Source of the DNA: Rhodamnia argentea
Lineage: Eukaryota; Streptophyta; Magnoliopsida; Myrtales; Myrtaceae
Length of the DNA stretch: 64,000 bases
Direction of reading: 5' to 3'
Assembly: GCF_020921035.1 (NCBI RefSeq)
Contig: NC_063160.1
Span: 17,697,095-17,761,094, forward strand
Shown: positions 14,565 to 27,000 of the stretch, piece by piece
Numbering within the stretch: the first letter of the stretch is position 1
Layout: each line of letters begins with the position of its first letter
The notes under the pieces: model-generated
What the model was told of the DNA's origin: nothing
Seen by the model: only the letters and a program-made list of their open reading frames with translations
Databases searched by the model: none
Translations under genes and position numbers: made by a program

Positions 14565-15430
14565 GTATTAAAAATTTAAGGATAAGCGTGGAAGTATCAA
14601 AACTTGTCAAATTTGTATAATAAATTCCTTTCGTTAACTCCATTCAATTTTACTAATATGGCTAAAACGATGGCGTTTTTGTCAAAATTCGATTATTTTA
14701 GACAAGTTTTACTTGAAATTATATAAAAACAGTAAAAATTTGGAAAAAAATGCTAATGGAAAAAAATGCTAAAGGAAAAAAAGGAGGAAGATGTAGGTCC
14801 TCATCGCCACCCCACCATTGTCAGAAAGGGCCGACGATAGTGGAGGAATGGTCGGCGAGGGTCACAAGGCACCGGCTCCCTCACCAACCGCGAATGAGGG
14901 CATGTACAGGTCTGGTCGAGTGCTACTAGTTACGGTGGTCGGTCGCCAATGGTGGCCCTTGGACTTGACTTGGGAGAGGATTAACGACCCTCGCCCAATA
15001 TGGGGAAGGGTCTTGACTTTTTCTGCAGTCGATGGTTGTCAACCCTTAATAGGGCTTTGCGACCCCCGCAACCATTCCCCCCTCCCAGCAATGGAGGGGC
15101 GACAAGGGCTACAAGCCATTTGCATCTTACTCCTTTTTTTTTTGTTTCCCTTTTTTAAAAAATTTTTTGCTTAATTTTTAATATAACCTAAATAAAGTTT
15201 GTATTTAAAAAAATTAAAATTTGACCAAAACGACATCGTTTTAGCCATATCAGCGCCACATACGGTGGAAGATAATAATAAAAAAGCTATGGCAGCATTT
15301 TTTAGTAGTCAAATTGGATGGAGTCAAGGGAATGAGTCGATTGCATAAATTTGATAAATTTTAGGATTTTATTGCACTTTTTACAAGTTTTAAGACCCAA
15401 GTGCCCTTCCATGATAAGTTTTAGTACTTT
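14565..15430. mobile_element. Second Mutator-like element with GC-rich core
   Basis: The left side contains ACTCCATTCAATTTTACTA and ATGGCTAAAACGATGGCGTTTTTGTCAAA. The right side contains the inverted counterparts (ACTCCATCCAATTTGACTACTA and ATGGCTAAAACGATGTCGTTTTGGTCAAA read on the minus strand). The arms are therefore long imperfect inverted repeats. The core (about 14790-15115) is GC-rich, with a 118-codon frame of no known family. The ends are approximate and no target duplication was identified. Confidence 0.55.
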
Positions 15431-18400
15431 GAATACACTTATGCTAAAATTTAATTAACAACATAAGAAATCTAGTAACATTGGAAAACTTTCTGGACTT
15501 CCCTTTGATTAGATCATGAACTTGTCCATGCGTCTAGTCGATTCTTTTGTGACGAAAAACCAATCTTGACTAATAAACTCGAGTTTCATGAAATACCCTT
15601 TTAGCCTCATAAAATAGGTAAGATGCGGGGCCAAAATTGAAAAAGAAATGATTATGTGTTAGTCATTAAACCATTGTGAGATTGACAATCTATTTCGAGG
15701 TATAAAAAAATAAATAATAAATAATTATTGTGAAGCCCATTACTCTTTAAAAAATTTGTGGCCCAAAACATAATCATAAAATTAGTATATTCAGGGGTTG
15801 AAAAATCAAACCAGTATGAGTTGAGGCCAATCCACACACACAAACACATTCTCCAACTAGAGCCAAAAGGTAATGAGCAGTGGTGGAAGTTTTCTTTTCC
15901 TTCTTTTCCCTTTCTCTTTTTCTCCCTTTTTGTAAGGGTGTAGCGTTATCTTTGGGCCGCTAAAGCAGTGGAGTGGGGAAGGCCAGAGATAGGCTAGCAG
16001 CCTAGGGAGAGCTGAGCTGGGTCCTAGTCTCAAAGTGAGCGAGGACTGGTGCAACATAGTTAGTGCCCACTGCCCACTCACTCCCTATGATGCTCCTATC
16101 AGTTTCATCCCTATCATCATCTCATCGTTTGACTCTACCACTTTGATATCATTTTCTCTGTTGATGAATGCAATGCAACCCACTTCGGAACCTATTATCC
16201 TCTCTTACATTCGCCCCACCAATGTACTACAGACACATCCTGTCTCTGTCTGTACCCTAAAGATTCTGCAGCTCAAGCCTAAAGCTGGAAAACCCCAAAA
16301 AACAGAGCATTTATAAATCCCAAGAGCAAGTGTTTGGGTTTATAATTGAGTTGGGGTGCTTGGGTGCATTTCAATCAATCCTTCTTACTTTCTTTTTTGG
16401 GTCTTGTGGGTAGAGTGGAGTGTGGTTGTCTTCCTCTGCATTTATCATGTGCTATAACTGGGCAATCTGCGGTGGCACGAGACTTGTAGTTAGAACTAAC
16501 TCTGGAAAAATTGACCCTCCTGAGGACCTGACCACGGCCATACGGACATCAGCATCACAGATGCTCATCTAGTGAAAAAGCGGAAATTTCCGATCACTTC
16601 TTGTTGCGCTTTCTTGTGACGTTATGTCATCGGCGACACCACTTGCATATTTTTGATATCCTGTAATGTCAATGTGTCCTTTAGGGAACCAGGAGCATAG
16701 CCCAGATGAGCAGTAATCTCTAGCTCTACTCCACTAGAATGGTACGCCTGTAAATGTAAGGTCACAAGATGCTACTTGGGGTGCTCGCTGTTCGCATGTG
16801 TGTTGAAATCACGTCGATTTGAAATTCGGTGTATTCAATCGCCAACATATATAAAAAGCGAATGTCTACTACGAGCCTCATTCATTGTCATACCAGATTT
16901 TTGCGGAATCAACCATCTTAATCATGTTTTGTCCTATGCATATGGATGGATTACAATGTCGTAGCAGCTACCGGTCCCATCGCTCTCTTCATAAATTTGC
17001 TGACTCCACAAAGATCTAAAGCGTTGGATAGTTGCTGCCCTTTATTTGATTTGAATGGTTATCAAAGATGTTCGAGCGGATGCGACAATAAGTTCCATCG
17101 TCTTCTCGAGTGTACTCACCCCCCGGGGCCGTATGCCTCGAGAATCCGGAACAGAACGTTGCGCACCCACAATACAAGAGAGTCAAGCACACAGCGAGAC
17201 AGTGACCCTTCGGATGGGCAGACCTCGCCATCAATAAGAAAGACAGGGACATTTCAAGTTGGACCATCCAAAGAGTTTTCATATGTTAAATACAAGAGCA
17301 CTCCTTCCCATGCACAAGGTTTTCTTCATTTTAAAGAGGGTTCATGGAGTTCCCAAGTTAATACAAGAGCACTCTTTTCCATGTGAAGAGAGAAGGGTCG
17401 TGGATTATTCTTTGCTATTCTTTTGAAGTGGAAGAACAAAAGCAAAATGCCTCTCTCTCTCTGCTTTCACTTTTCTCAGTCCGCTCTCTCTCTCTCTCTC
17501 TTTAAGACTATTCCCTTCTTTTGTTAAAGCTTAAACGGATGCTCATCACAGAGAAGAGCTGGTCCCAGCTATGTGGGGGCAAGGAAGAAGGAAAAAATAA
17601 AGCTGAAGGGAAAAAATAAAGCACACTGGCTCGTCCCTCCTTTTCTCGCCCTGCGACCCCATCTTTTACATCATAATTGTATTCTGATCATTCCAAACCA
17701 TGTAATGATTTTATAATAATCGGGGTCTTTTACTTCTTACGACTTCATCTGTTTGTTTGTTGCAGGCACAAAGTTTCCAGTGACCGTAGAGCCAAATGAG
17801 TGGCTTTGCGCCGGCGGATGATTAAGTCCTGTTCTTCTGATAATTTGAACAGTGATCCTTCAGTCAGGATATATTCTTATAGGCGCAAACGCGTCCGAGC
17901 CCGTGCCGTCACACAGATAAAGAATGAGGGAATTTTACTGTTCTATTACTGCTGTCCATCATCATTCCGCCGCAGGGCTCAGTGTTCTTCGTTTGACAGT
18001 GTAAACATTGGTTGCTTTATCCTGTCCAATTCCTTCTTCCTTGTTTTCAAAATCTGGTCTTTCTTGTGTTACAGGTCATCTGATCTACCTCTTTAACAAA
18101 TGAGGTCAGCCACACCTTCAAAATTAGTCTTTTTCTCTTCACATTATAGCAAACTCACTTTGCAACCAATTGGTGATCTGCTTTTCTCTTATAAAGATCA
18201 AATGCCAATTTGACTAACTGTAGAATAAGTGGGTATAGATCAGTGATTTAACAGAAGTGTGAGAACAATTTGGCTAGAACCCAGATGACTGAAAGTGCAA
18301 TTCTATCTTCTCCCATTCAAAGTAGTAAAGAGAGGGGCCTTATTTTTGTTAAAGTTCAATGGAATTTTTCGAACAAAAAAAATAAAAGGAAGGATATCAA

Positions 18401-18600
18401 CTTTAACTTTTCCTTCCCTAAATCAGAACTTTAAATTTCTGTTAGCCAACGGCCTTTTTTTAAATTTTTGTTATTTTCATGGACCCTGCATAGCTTCTTC
18501 TTTTGCTGCTTCTCCTTCTTTATCTCTTTCGCCTTTGCCTAAAGAAGCAGACTATTTTTAGGAGAGCATCAATCTTCTCTCTTCTCCTCCTCCTCCTCCT
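15431..18600. other. Intergenic, upstream of the BAM3-like gene
   Basis: No family match was found. The longest frame (16946-17386, 146 codons) has no recognised domain. Two copies of AATACAAGAGCACTC sit about 72 bases apart near 17290 and 17362. CT-rich tracts occur near 17453-17502. Promoter elements for the downstream receptor kinase probably lie in the last 1-2 kb, but no TATA box stood out. Confidence 0.45.
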
Positions 18601-18604
18601 CCTC

Positions 18605-18726
18605 ATGGAGGCAGACAAAGGAAAAGCAAAATAGAGGAAAAAGAAAGGCGAGGATCGGCTTCATCGTTGTATATGAAGGCCCTTTCCTTGAGGCCTCCTC
18701 CTTCTTTAACCCCCATACACACTTGA
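18605..18726 (+). promoter_or_regulatory. Two short upstream ORFs before the BAM3-like start
   Basis: After a CTC-repeat tract (about 18583-18604) an ATG opens a 10-codon frame ending TAG (18605-18634). A second ATG opens an 18-codon frame ending TGA (18673-18726). Both lie 140-260 bases before the main ATG at 18864. If the transcript starts upstream of 18605, they could dampen translation of the receptor. Transcript extent is unknown. Confidence 0.45.
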
Positions 18727-18863
18727 AGTTTCTCAGGTTCCCCTCTCTCTTTCCACCTTTGCCAAAGATACCGATATCGGCTTACCCCCTTAAATCCTCT
18801 TAGCTTCGCTTCGAGTATTTCCACGCTTTGCTTTCTTGAAAAGTGTTTCCCGAGGAACTCAAC

Positions 18864-21800
18864 ATGTTCCCTCTCTTTGTTTTGGCCATTCTTTTCCTGT
18901 CCTGGACGTGCACATCCTATTCGGTTGGTGATTTCGATGCCTTACTTGAACTGAAACAGGGATTTGAGTATGCAGAACCGACTCTAAGCAGTTGGAATGC
19001 CTCGAATCCAACCTCAGTTTGCTCGTGGGCCGGAGTCAGATGCTCCAGGGGACGTGTCGTGTCCGTCGACTTGACAGACTTAAATCTGTATGGCTCAGTT
19101 TCACCTGTTGTATTAAGATTGGATTGCCTGGTCGAGCTCTCTCTCGCCGGAAATAACTTCACAGGTACCATCACGGTTGCGAACTTGAGTAATCTCCAGT
19201 TTCTCAACATCTCGAACAACCAGTTCAGTGGCAGCTTGGACTGGAACTACTCAACTATAGTGAACTTGGAAGTGTTCGATGCTTACAACAACAACCTCAC
19301 TGCTTTCCTTCCACTTGGAATTCTCAGCCTGAAGAAAATTAAGCACTTGAATCTGGGAGGCAACTACTTTTATGGAAGAATTCCGGAGACTTATGGGGAT
19401 TTTGTGGGGTTGGAATTCCTCTCTCTGGCGGGAAATGATCTACGCGGATTCATTCCGGTTGAGCTGGGCAATCTCACCAATCTAAGAGAGATCTACTTAG
19501 GCTACTTTAACGTCTTTGAAGGTGGGATTCCAAAAGAGTTTGGGAAACTAGTAAATCTAGTTCACATGGATATTTCCTCCTGTGAATTGGATGGTCCGAT
19601 ACCGAGGGAATTGGGAAATTTGAAGGCGCTCGATACGTTGTATTTGCATATCAATCTCCTGTCTGGTCCAATCCCCAGGGAGCTGGGGAACTTGACGAAC
19701 TTGCTGAATCTCGACCTCTCCGACAATGCGCTTACTGGAGAGATCCCGTTTGAGCTTGTCAATCTCAAAAGGCTAAAGCTTTTCAACCTCTTCATGAACA
19801 GATTGCATGGGTCAGTTCCTGACTATGTTGCTGATTTGCCGGACTTGGAAACGCTTGCCTTGTGGATGAACAACTTCACAGGTACAATTCCAGAGAATCT
19901 TGGTCGAAATGGAAAGCTTCAACTGCTTGATCTGTCGTCCAACAAATTAACCGGCACAATCCCTCCAGACTTGTGCTCATCGAATCAGCTCGAGATATTG
20001 ATTCTCTTGAAGAACTTCCTCTTTGGGCCTATCTCAGAAGGTCTAGGGACATGTTCCAGCCTGGTCAGGGTGAGGTTGGGGCAAAATTACCTGAATGGAA
20101 GCATTCCTAGCAGCTTCATCTACCTGCCTCAGCTGAAACTGATGGAGCTGCAAAGTAACTACTTATCAGGAACATTGCCAGAAAATGGCAATAGTTCGTC
20201 GAAGCCTGCCTTGTTGGGCCAGCTCAACCTATCAAACAACCAACTTTCGGGCGCTTTACCATCTTCATTGGCCAACTACTCCTCCATCCAGATCCTTCTG
20301 CTCAGCGGAAACCAGTTTTCCGGTCCAATCCCTTCTTCCATTGGTGAGCTGCATCAAGTACTGAAGCTTGATCTCAGCCAGAACATGCTCTCAGGTGAGA
20401 TTCCACCAGATATCGGAACTTGTAACCATCTCACTTTCCTCGATTTGAGCCAAAATAACCTTTCTGGCTTCATTCCACCTGACATCTCCAACATCCGCAT
20501 CCTCAATTACTTGAACGTATCACGAAACCACCTGAACCAAGCGATACCAAAAGCAATTGGTAACATGAGGAGCCTCACGACAGCAGATTTCTCCTTCAAC
20601 GATTTCTCTGGTAAACTTCCAGAGTCGGGACAATTCGCTTTCTTCAACGCCTCTTCTTTTGCTGGCAATCCCCTGCTCTGTGGTTCTCTCATAAACAATC
20701 CTTGCAATTTCACCGGAGTCACGAGCAAGCCCAGCAACAGCACTACACGTTTCAAGTTGATTTGTGCCCTCGGGCTTTTGATGTGCTCTCTGGTATTTGC
20801 TCTTGCCGCCATATTGAAGGCCAAGTCATTCAAAAGAAGCAGTTCTGGCTCGTGGAAGATGACAGCATTCCAGAAGCTGGACTTCACTGTTTCCGACATC
20901 CTTGAATGTGTGAAGGACGGCAACGTGATCGGGAGAGGAGGAGCTGGGATTGTGTATCATGGAAAAATGCCAAACGGGGTTGAAATCGCGGTGAAGAAGC
21001 TTCTGGGCTTTGGCAATCACAGCCACGATCACGGGTTCAGAGCAGAAATTCAAACGCTAGGCAACATCCGGCACAGAAACATAGTGAGGTTGCTAGCATT
21101 CTGCTCGAACAAGGAAGCCAATCTGTTGGTTTATGAGTACATGAGAAATGGAAGCTTGGGGGAGGCATTACACGGGAAGAGAGGCACATTCCTGGGGTGG
21201 ACTTTAAGGTACAAAATTGCTATCGAAGCTGCTAAAGGCTTGTGCTATCTTCACCACGATTGTTCCCCGTTGATCGTGCACCGAGACGTGAAGTCGAACA
21301 ACATTCTCCTCAATTCAGGCTTCGAGGCACACGTCGCGGATTTCGGCCTAGCAAAATACTTGGTGGAAGGAGGCGCATCCGAATGCATGTCTGCAATAGC
21401 AGGGTCATATGGCTACATTGCTCCTGGTACGTAACCCTCAAATTAACAGCCTCTTGCTTCGCATCACAATTCCCATTTCTGTTAAACCTTCACAACACAG
21501 CATCTATTAGGGGACATTATTAGTTTTTTTTTTTGGTTAGTTAGTTTAAACATGAGTGAAATCAGACCCTCGGACTTTGAAGGGTCATCCATAAAACTTC
21601 AGCGGATGGCCCCTCAAGTCGGATGCGCAAATCCCATCACGAAAGATGGGCACCGAGGGATCATTTTGGGTCCCTAAATCACTGAGATTAGGGAGCTTGA
21701 ACTGAGTCAGAATTCGGTTGAGCAGAACATGAACATCTGCACATATTTAGACAAATTGCTAGAAGCCTAGTCCTGGAAGCAATTCGATGATGTGGTTTGA

Positions 21801-22672
21801 CTTGTGATTCCCCACTTACCGGAGGATCAGAAATCACACGTCGCATCATACCATTGTGCTCTTAAAAGAACCCGTGATTTGTGGTACTACATGTACAAGC
21901 ATAACAACATAAGCGACTTAGTGGTCGAGTCCGGTCCCGTCCACTACTCTGGAATTTTTTGGGTAATCACACCAGAGCAGAGAGCAGCTTTGTCTTTAAG
22001 CCCCAGATACTTCTACAACATTCAGTACCACCAGTATGTAGGGACCAACCAAGACTCTGATCCCTCTCTCTCTCTCTCTCTCTCTCTTTCCTTGACACAG
22101 TGTGTCTGAATCAAATCAAAGAGTCTGACGACTCTGATGGACTACTAACGTTGCATGGCTTTGAGTTTCGCGAAAAGCAATCAGACACTCACTTACGTGT
22201 AAAGGGTTTCTCTCACTGTGCATCTTGTTGTCCCTTTGTTGCCTTTGCAGAGTATGCATACACGTTGAGGGTGGACGAGAAGAGCGATGTTTACAGCTTC
22301 GGGGTCGTGTTGCTGGAGCTCTTGACGGGCCGACGCCCGGTGGGGGACTTCGGGGAAGGCGTGGACATCGTGCAGTGGAGCAAGAAGACGACCGGCTGCC
22401 GCAAGGAGGACTTCGCCCGCGTCGTCGATCCCAAGCTGAAGGCGGTGCCCAAGGACGAAGCGACGCATCTGTTCTTCATCGCCATGCTATGCGTCCAGGA
22501 CAACAGCGTCGAGCGGCCCACCATGAGAGAGGTGGTTCAGATGCTCTCTGAACACCCGCGTCACTCGCCGGACCGCCAGTCCCCGTCGTCCTCCGTCGCA
22601 CAAGGCCGCGATTACACGAGTCCTGAGAAAGACCAAAGCAGCACCCAGTTCAAGCTCGATCCTTTGGTGTAA
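18864..22672 (+). CDS. BAM3: BAM3-like LRR receptor kinase (CLAVATA1 clade)
   Basis: Plasma-membrane receptor kinase; BAM receptors perceive CLE peptides in meristem and vascular (phloem) development. Two exons, 18864-21426 and 22251-22672, encode 994 aa. A signal peptide (about 1-20) is followed by an LRR N-cap with CSWAGVRC and roughly 20 plant-type LRRs. The transmembrane segment is near 630-655. The kinase has the glycine loop [10 protein letters not shown] (about 689-698), Lys711, HRD with Asp808 and DFG with Asp826. The single 824-bp intron splits the Glu codon of APEY (G|AG), the site where I recall the BAM3 intron. RD-type motifs look catalytically intact. I chose the ATG at 18864 because the upstream in-frame extension begins with GTG and would bury the signal peptide. 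Wording such as LGQNYL and [10 protein letters not shown] favours BAM3 over BAM1/2. Confidence 0.93.
22064..22087. repeat. (CT)n microsatellite in the BAM3-like intron
   Basis: Twelve CT units inside the single intron of the receptor kinase gene. Confidence 0.9.
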
Positions 22673-24002
22673 GAAAGAATTGTCAATCGGAGTTAACGTC
22701 AGATGCTCCCATCTAATTATAATTAGATTTCTAATTATAATTAGGTTGTCGTTGTGCTTTGAAATGTGAAAATTAATTAAATCTGTATTTTTGTCTGATA
22801 TCTTTGTTTCTGGATTGGATATATACAAGTTGGGATTGCTCGGCTTAGGAGGAACCATGTATCTACTAAGAGTTTTACTTCTTGCTGGAGATGTTCAAGT
22901 TTTCACAGGCAATTTCGTTGTATTAAACCATGTATCTACTACTACTTCATCTATATTTCAGTTTTAATACATTGAAAATGTAGCTAGGAAAATCCTACTG
23001 ATTGCACTTTTCTCCGGACCTCCGAAAAAAAAATGTTATTTAACATCCATAAAACTGCCAAATAAAATGCGTCTCAATAATTTATTGTAACATAACAAAT
23101 TGTACTGTATAAAAATATAAATAATATAGGCCCTTCCGAGAGAGGGGATGGATGGGGAACCCGTCATTGAGATACCAAGGAGGTATTTATATGGGTTTTG
23201 TTTGGTTTCGTGTTCATAGATTGGTATGATCCAGGGTTTCATAATATATGTATTATAAAGCAACACAAATTATGAATCGATGTATCATTACCCCAATAAT
23301 ATAATAAATGATTCCTCTATCTTGCATTCACAAAAATTTAATCAATTTAAAAAGGATAAAATAATTTATTTTGGCATTTTTACAAAAAAAAAAAAAAAAA
23401 AACAGGAGTAGTTAACCATGACACGTTGGCGGATGGGTACCGATCTATTTATTATCAATTATTTGATTGTTTGATCATATATGGATATTAATTTCTCTAT
23501 TTCGACTTATACATGATTAGTAATTTTTTCAAAATCATTGTAGAAAGATGGTAATTTCTCTAATTTATTGTTAACTTATAATGTATAAAAGTCGTAACTC
23601 GTCCATGCTAATTATTAGTGAGTTTTCGTACGCATATCTATGAATAGCAACATTCACATGTGATTGATAAGTATATTGGAAGTATATTATCGATTCTTCA
23701 CTAATTAAATGCAAGTATCGACAGTAATCGGTAATTTGATGAAGCGGTCCGGGTAACTGGTAATAGACAAGGGCTGATGTTGTTTGGTCGACACGTGGAT
23801 CCCTTGGATGTTGTTTGGTCGACATGGATAGACAAGGGCTGATGTTGTCTCGCTCCTGTTTCGGGTTAGCAAACTACGCCGGGTTCAGGCATAATTTTGA
23901 TCCTCTGCCCAAACAATCTCCTGCTCGGGAAATCCCCAAAGCAGACCCATCGCCGTCGCGGCTGTTTTGTCGCCGGGGGAGAGCGTGATCATCAATGAGA
24001 AG
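22673..24002. other. Intergenic between BAM3-like and pseudouridine synthase genes
   Basis: AT-rich spacer holding the receptor 3'UTR and the next gene's promoter. The 21-base string ATAGACAAGGGCTGATGTTGT occurs twice near 23763 and 23828, with GTTTGGTCGACA also doubled: a small imperfect tandem duplication. No gene was recognised. Confidence 0.5.
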
Positions 24003-27000
24003 ATGACGGGAAATCTGAAATCCGCTCGCGACCGTGCCTTCGAGAGTTCAGAGAGACCGTCCAAAATAGGGAAGAGCGAGTGCTCCGGTGACGAAGGAGG
24101 AGCAGAAGAAGAATCGCAGCAGCCACGGGAATCAGGCGTTGTAAGTCGGCCCATGAACCAAAACCCTCGAGCACAGCGCTACTTGGTAGCAATTGAGTAC
24201 ATTGGGACTCGGTTTTCGGGATCGCAGAAGCAGCCTAATTGCAGAACGGTTGTCGGCGTTCTTGAGGTCGTTCTACATCCTGGTTGCTTCAGAGCAGACG
24301 CTTTCATTTCCTTCTTCTTCTTCTTCTCCTCTTTACATTTCTCGCTTATTTTGTTGTGTACTTTCGTGGGAAATTAGTGCTTTCTTGGTTTACTAAATTG
24401 TTCATTGTCATAGGAGGCTTTCCATAAGTTCATTGGTCAGCCAGTTTCAGTCTTCTGTTCTAGTAGAACCGTAAGTTTTTTTCTTCTTCACACTCTGTGT
24501 TCACACCTCTTCCAGATTGATGCGTTATGCATATCGCATGTCCTGGGTTTTCAATTGTTCTCTGTCATTCTCTATCTGTAGGATGCAGGAGTCCACGCTC
24601 TGTCCAATGTTTGCCATGTAGACGTGGAACGGATCAGCAAAAGAAAGCCTGGTGAAGTGGTGGGTCATCTTTCACATGAAAACATTTTCTTTCAGACTGA
24701 GTGGCATAAGTTATATCTTGTGATATACATCATACTTTTGTGATAATCTTGTTAAGGGACTTAGTCATGACGTCCCGCATCATTATCAGTTGTTGTACTT
24801 AAGAAAATGTCATCTATATGTTCCTAAATGCCAGGCCCTGGTTGTCGAAATCTTCATTTGAATTATTTCGCTTGAGATTTGAGCCTTACGATGTTTTCTT
24901 TTTGTTTTAATTCAGTTGGCGCCTCATGAACCTCTAGTGGTCAGGCGAGCTGTGAACCATTTTTTGCAGGTCTTCTTCCTTCTTCGTTTTTCCCTTTTTT
25001 GCAGGTCCTCATCTTGTTAGTTCCCCATTATCACCATAGTGGTCACTTGTAGTTAGTCTGACTTTTCACATTTAGCCATTATCTTTTGGTGCCAGAGAAT
25101 AGTTGAGGATTCTTTTGAAGTGAAAGTGTCAGATTTATTATTGGAGCTTTCTGACCATATCTGTAATTTCTTTTCTCCCTCTTCATCCTTCTGCAAGTCG
25201 TGCCTAACTCTTCATCTTATGCTGTAACCTGTTTCGATGGGCACACAGCTCATACTACTGGATTGTTATTGTTCCTGTTAGCTTCATGCTCGAAAGGACG
25301 ATGCACTGAGGCCCAATGTTACACATCAGATGGTGTCAGTTGACTGATTGCTTTTCTATAGTTGCCAGATGCTTGTTGTTTGCAAGTTAAACGTTTGAGA
25401 AGAGCATGCTCGTCTTTTATTTTGTAATATTTGAGCCTTATTTTTTTGTCTTTCCTTTCGGTTTTTTTTTTTTTTAAATTAACAAGCAAACGTAATCCAG
25501 CTTGCATGCATAAAAGTAAATTTGTGCCGTGCCAAAAACTTTTGGTTTTAGTAAGAATGATCAAATTCTGAACGGTTTGTTTATTTCTATGTCAGAAAAG
25601 TGAAGGTGATATATCGGTTATTGATGTTCAATGCGTTCCGGCTGATTTCCATGCTAGATATAGAGCTTGTGAGCGAACGTAGGTATTCATCCTTGTTGTT
25701 GCTTAAAGTGCATGTGAATAGTACGTTACATAATTTTTTTACCTGTCTCACAGTTGTAATATGGGTAGCTCTCCTTTGGCATTGATCTAAATGCGTGGAA
25801 AAGGAAGCTTAATAGTAGTGTTTTTTTGGATCTTATGATAATGAGATTTTTTTTTTTTTTTGTACGCCGTGGCTGTCAAAGTGTGACTTGCAATTGAACT
25901 TGAAAATCGACTAAAAGGGCTTGTGTATAATCGGGACGTTCTAGTTTTTCTTCAAGCCGCCACCTTTTTGGTAGCGCTTCTATAAAGTACAAATGAAGGA
26001 TGAGTCAAATTTACAGGAACTGGTCTCAAGTTCAGCTAACGACAATTAGAATTCATTTATTGCTGAGAGTTTAAGGCATCACATTTGAAGAATTATGTTT
26101 CGAAAATAGTTTTGATAGGTTCATACCCTGTGGTCTCATGCAAATTTACATGAATTGGCATAATGCTGGGGATTTTTTCTAAGAGATCTAAAAAGAAGTT
26201 TTACTCGCATGTGTGTGTGGTTTTTCCTTTGGCTGGGTGTATATAATTGTTTTCTCATAGAACTTTGATATCTCTGACTGACACTTTACCTCTTCTATCT
26301 GGTGGATAAGATAAGTGAAATATGATCTTAGTGAGGTTTGTAAGATTTGATTAAAGCTGGTTGGCTATGTCTAAGTAGTCAACTATATCAGTCTAGTTTG
26401 GATTCTAGAGACATCTTTTTGATCATACACTTGGATATTCTTGTTAGATACTTCTATCGGCTGTTTTCCGGGCCAGAGCCTCTCTCAACTTTTGAGAAGG
26501 AAAGAGCATGGCATGTAACAGATGAGCTAAAGCTTGTTTCTATGCAGGTTGGTTTTGGATTTTTTAAGTGACCGTAGCTTTATGAAAATTTATCAACACC
26601 TAGAAAATAACTTGTTAAGTGATATCTATGCAGGAAGCATGCAAAGTTCTCGTTGGAGAACACGACTTTAGTTCTTTCAGGGCATCGGGTTGCCAGGTTG
26701 TACTTCACATCCTTAAATTAGTATCTAAGTAGCAGTTCTTGTTTAAGATAAGAGAAGTTTGAGAGATGAAGCTGAAAATATCAAAAGAAAAATAGAGGAA
26801 AATGGCCCTGAAATGGGGAATGGTTCGCATTTGATTCCATTGGGACAGCCTGTTTTCTTCTATGTGTCTTGTGGTAAATAATTAATGTTGATAGGAATAT
26901 GCTGACATTTTCCTCACTTGTTGCGGGCATCTGACTTATCGTGTTAGTCATTTTGGTAAAGAGAAGGTACTTGGGATTTTAAGATCTGTCTCAAGTTGTA

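Noticed and set aside
16946-17386. 146-codon plus-strand frame upstream of BAM3
   Set aside because: No recognisable motif, biased composition, and it runs through a short direct repeat.
18843-18863. Seven-codon N-terminal extension of the BAM3-like protein
   Set aside because: It begins with GTG, not ATG, and would place charged residues in front of the signal peptide.
22673-24002. Linking BAM3-like and pseudouridine synthase as a functional pair
   Set aside because: They are ordinary neighbours on the same strand with a 1.3-kb spacer; eukaryotic gene order gives no functional link here.
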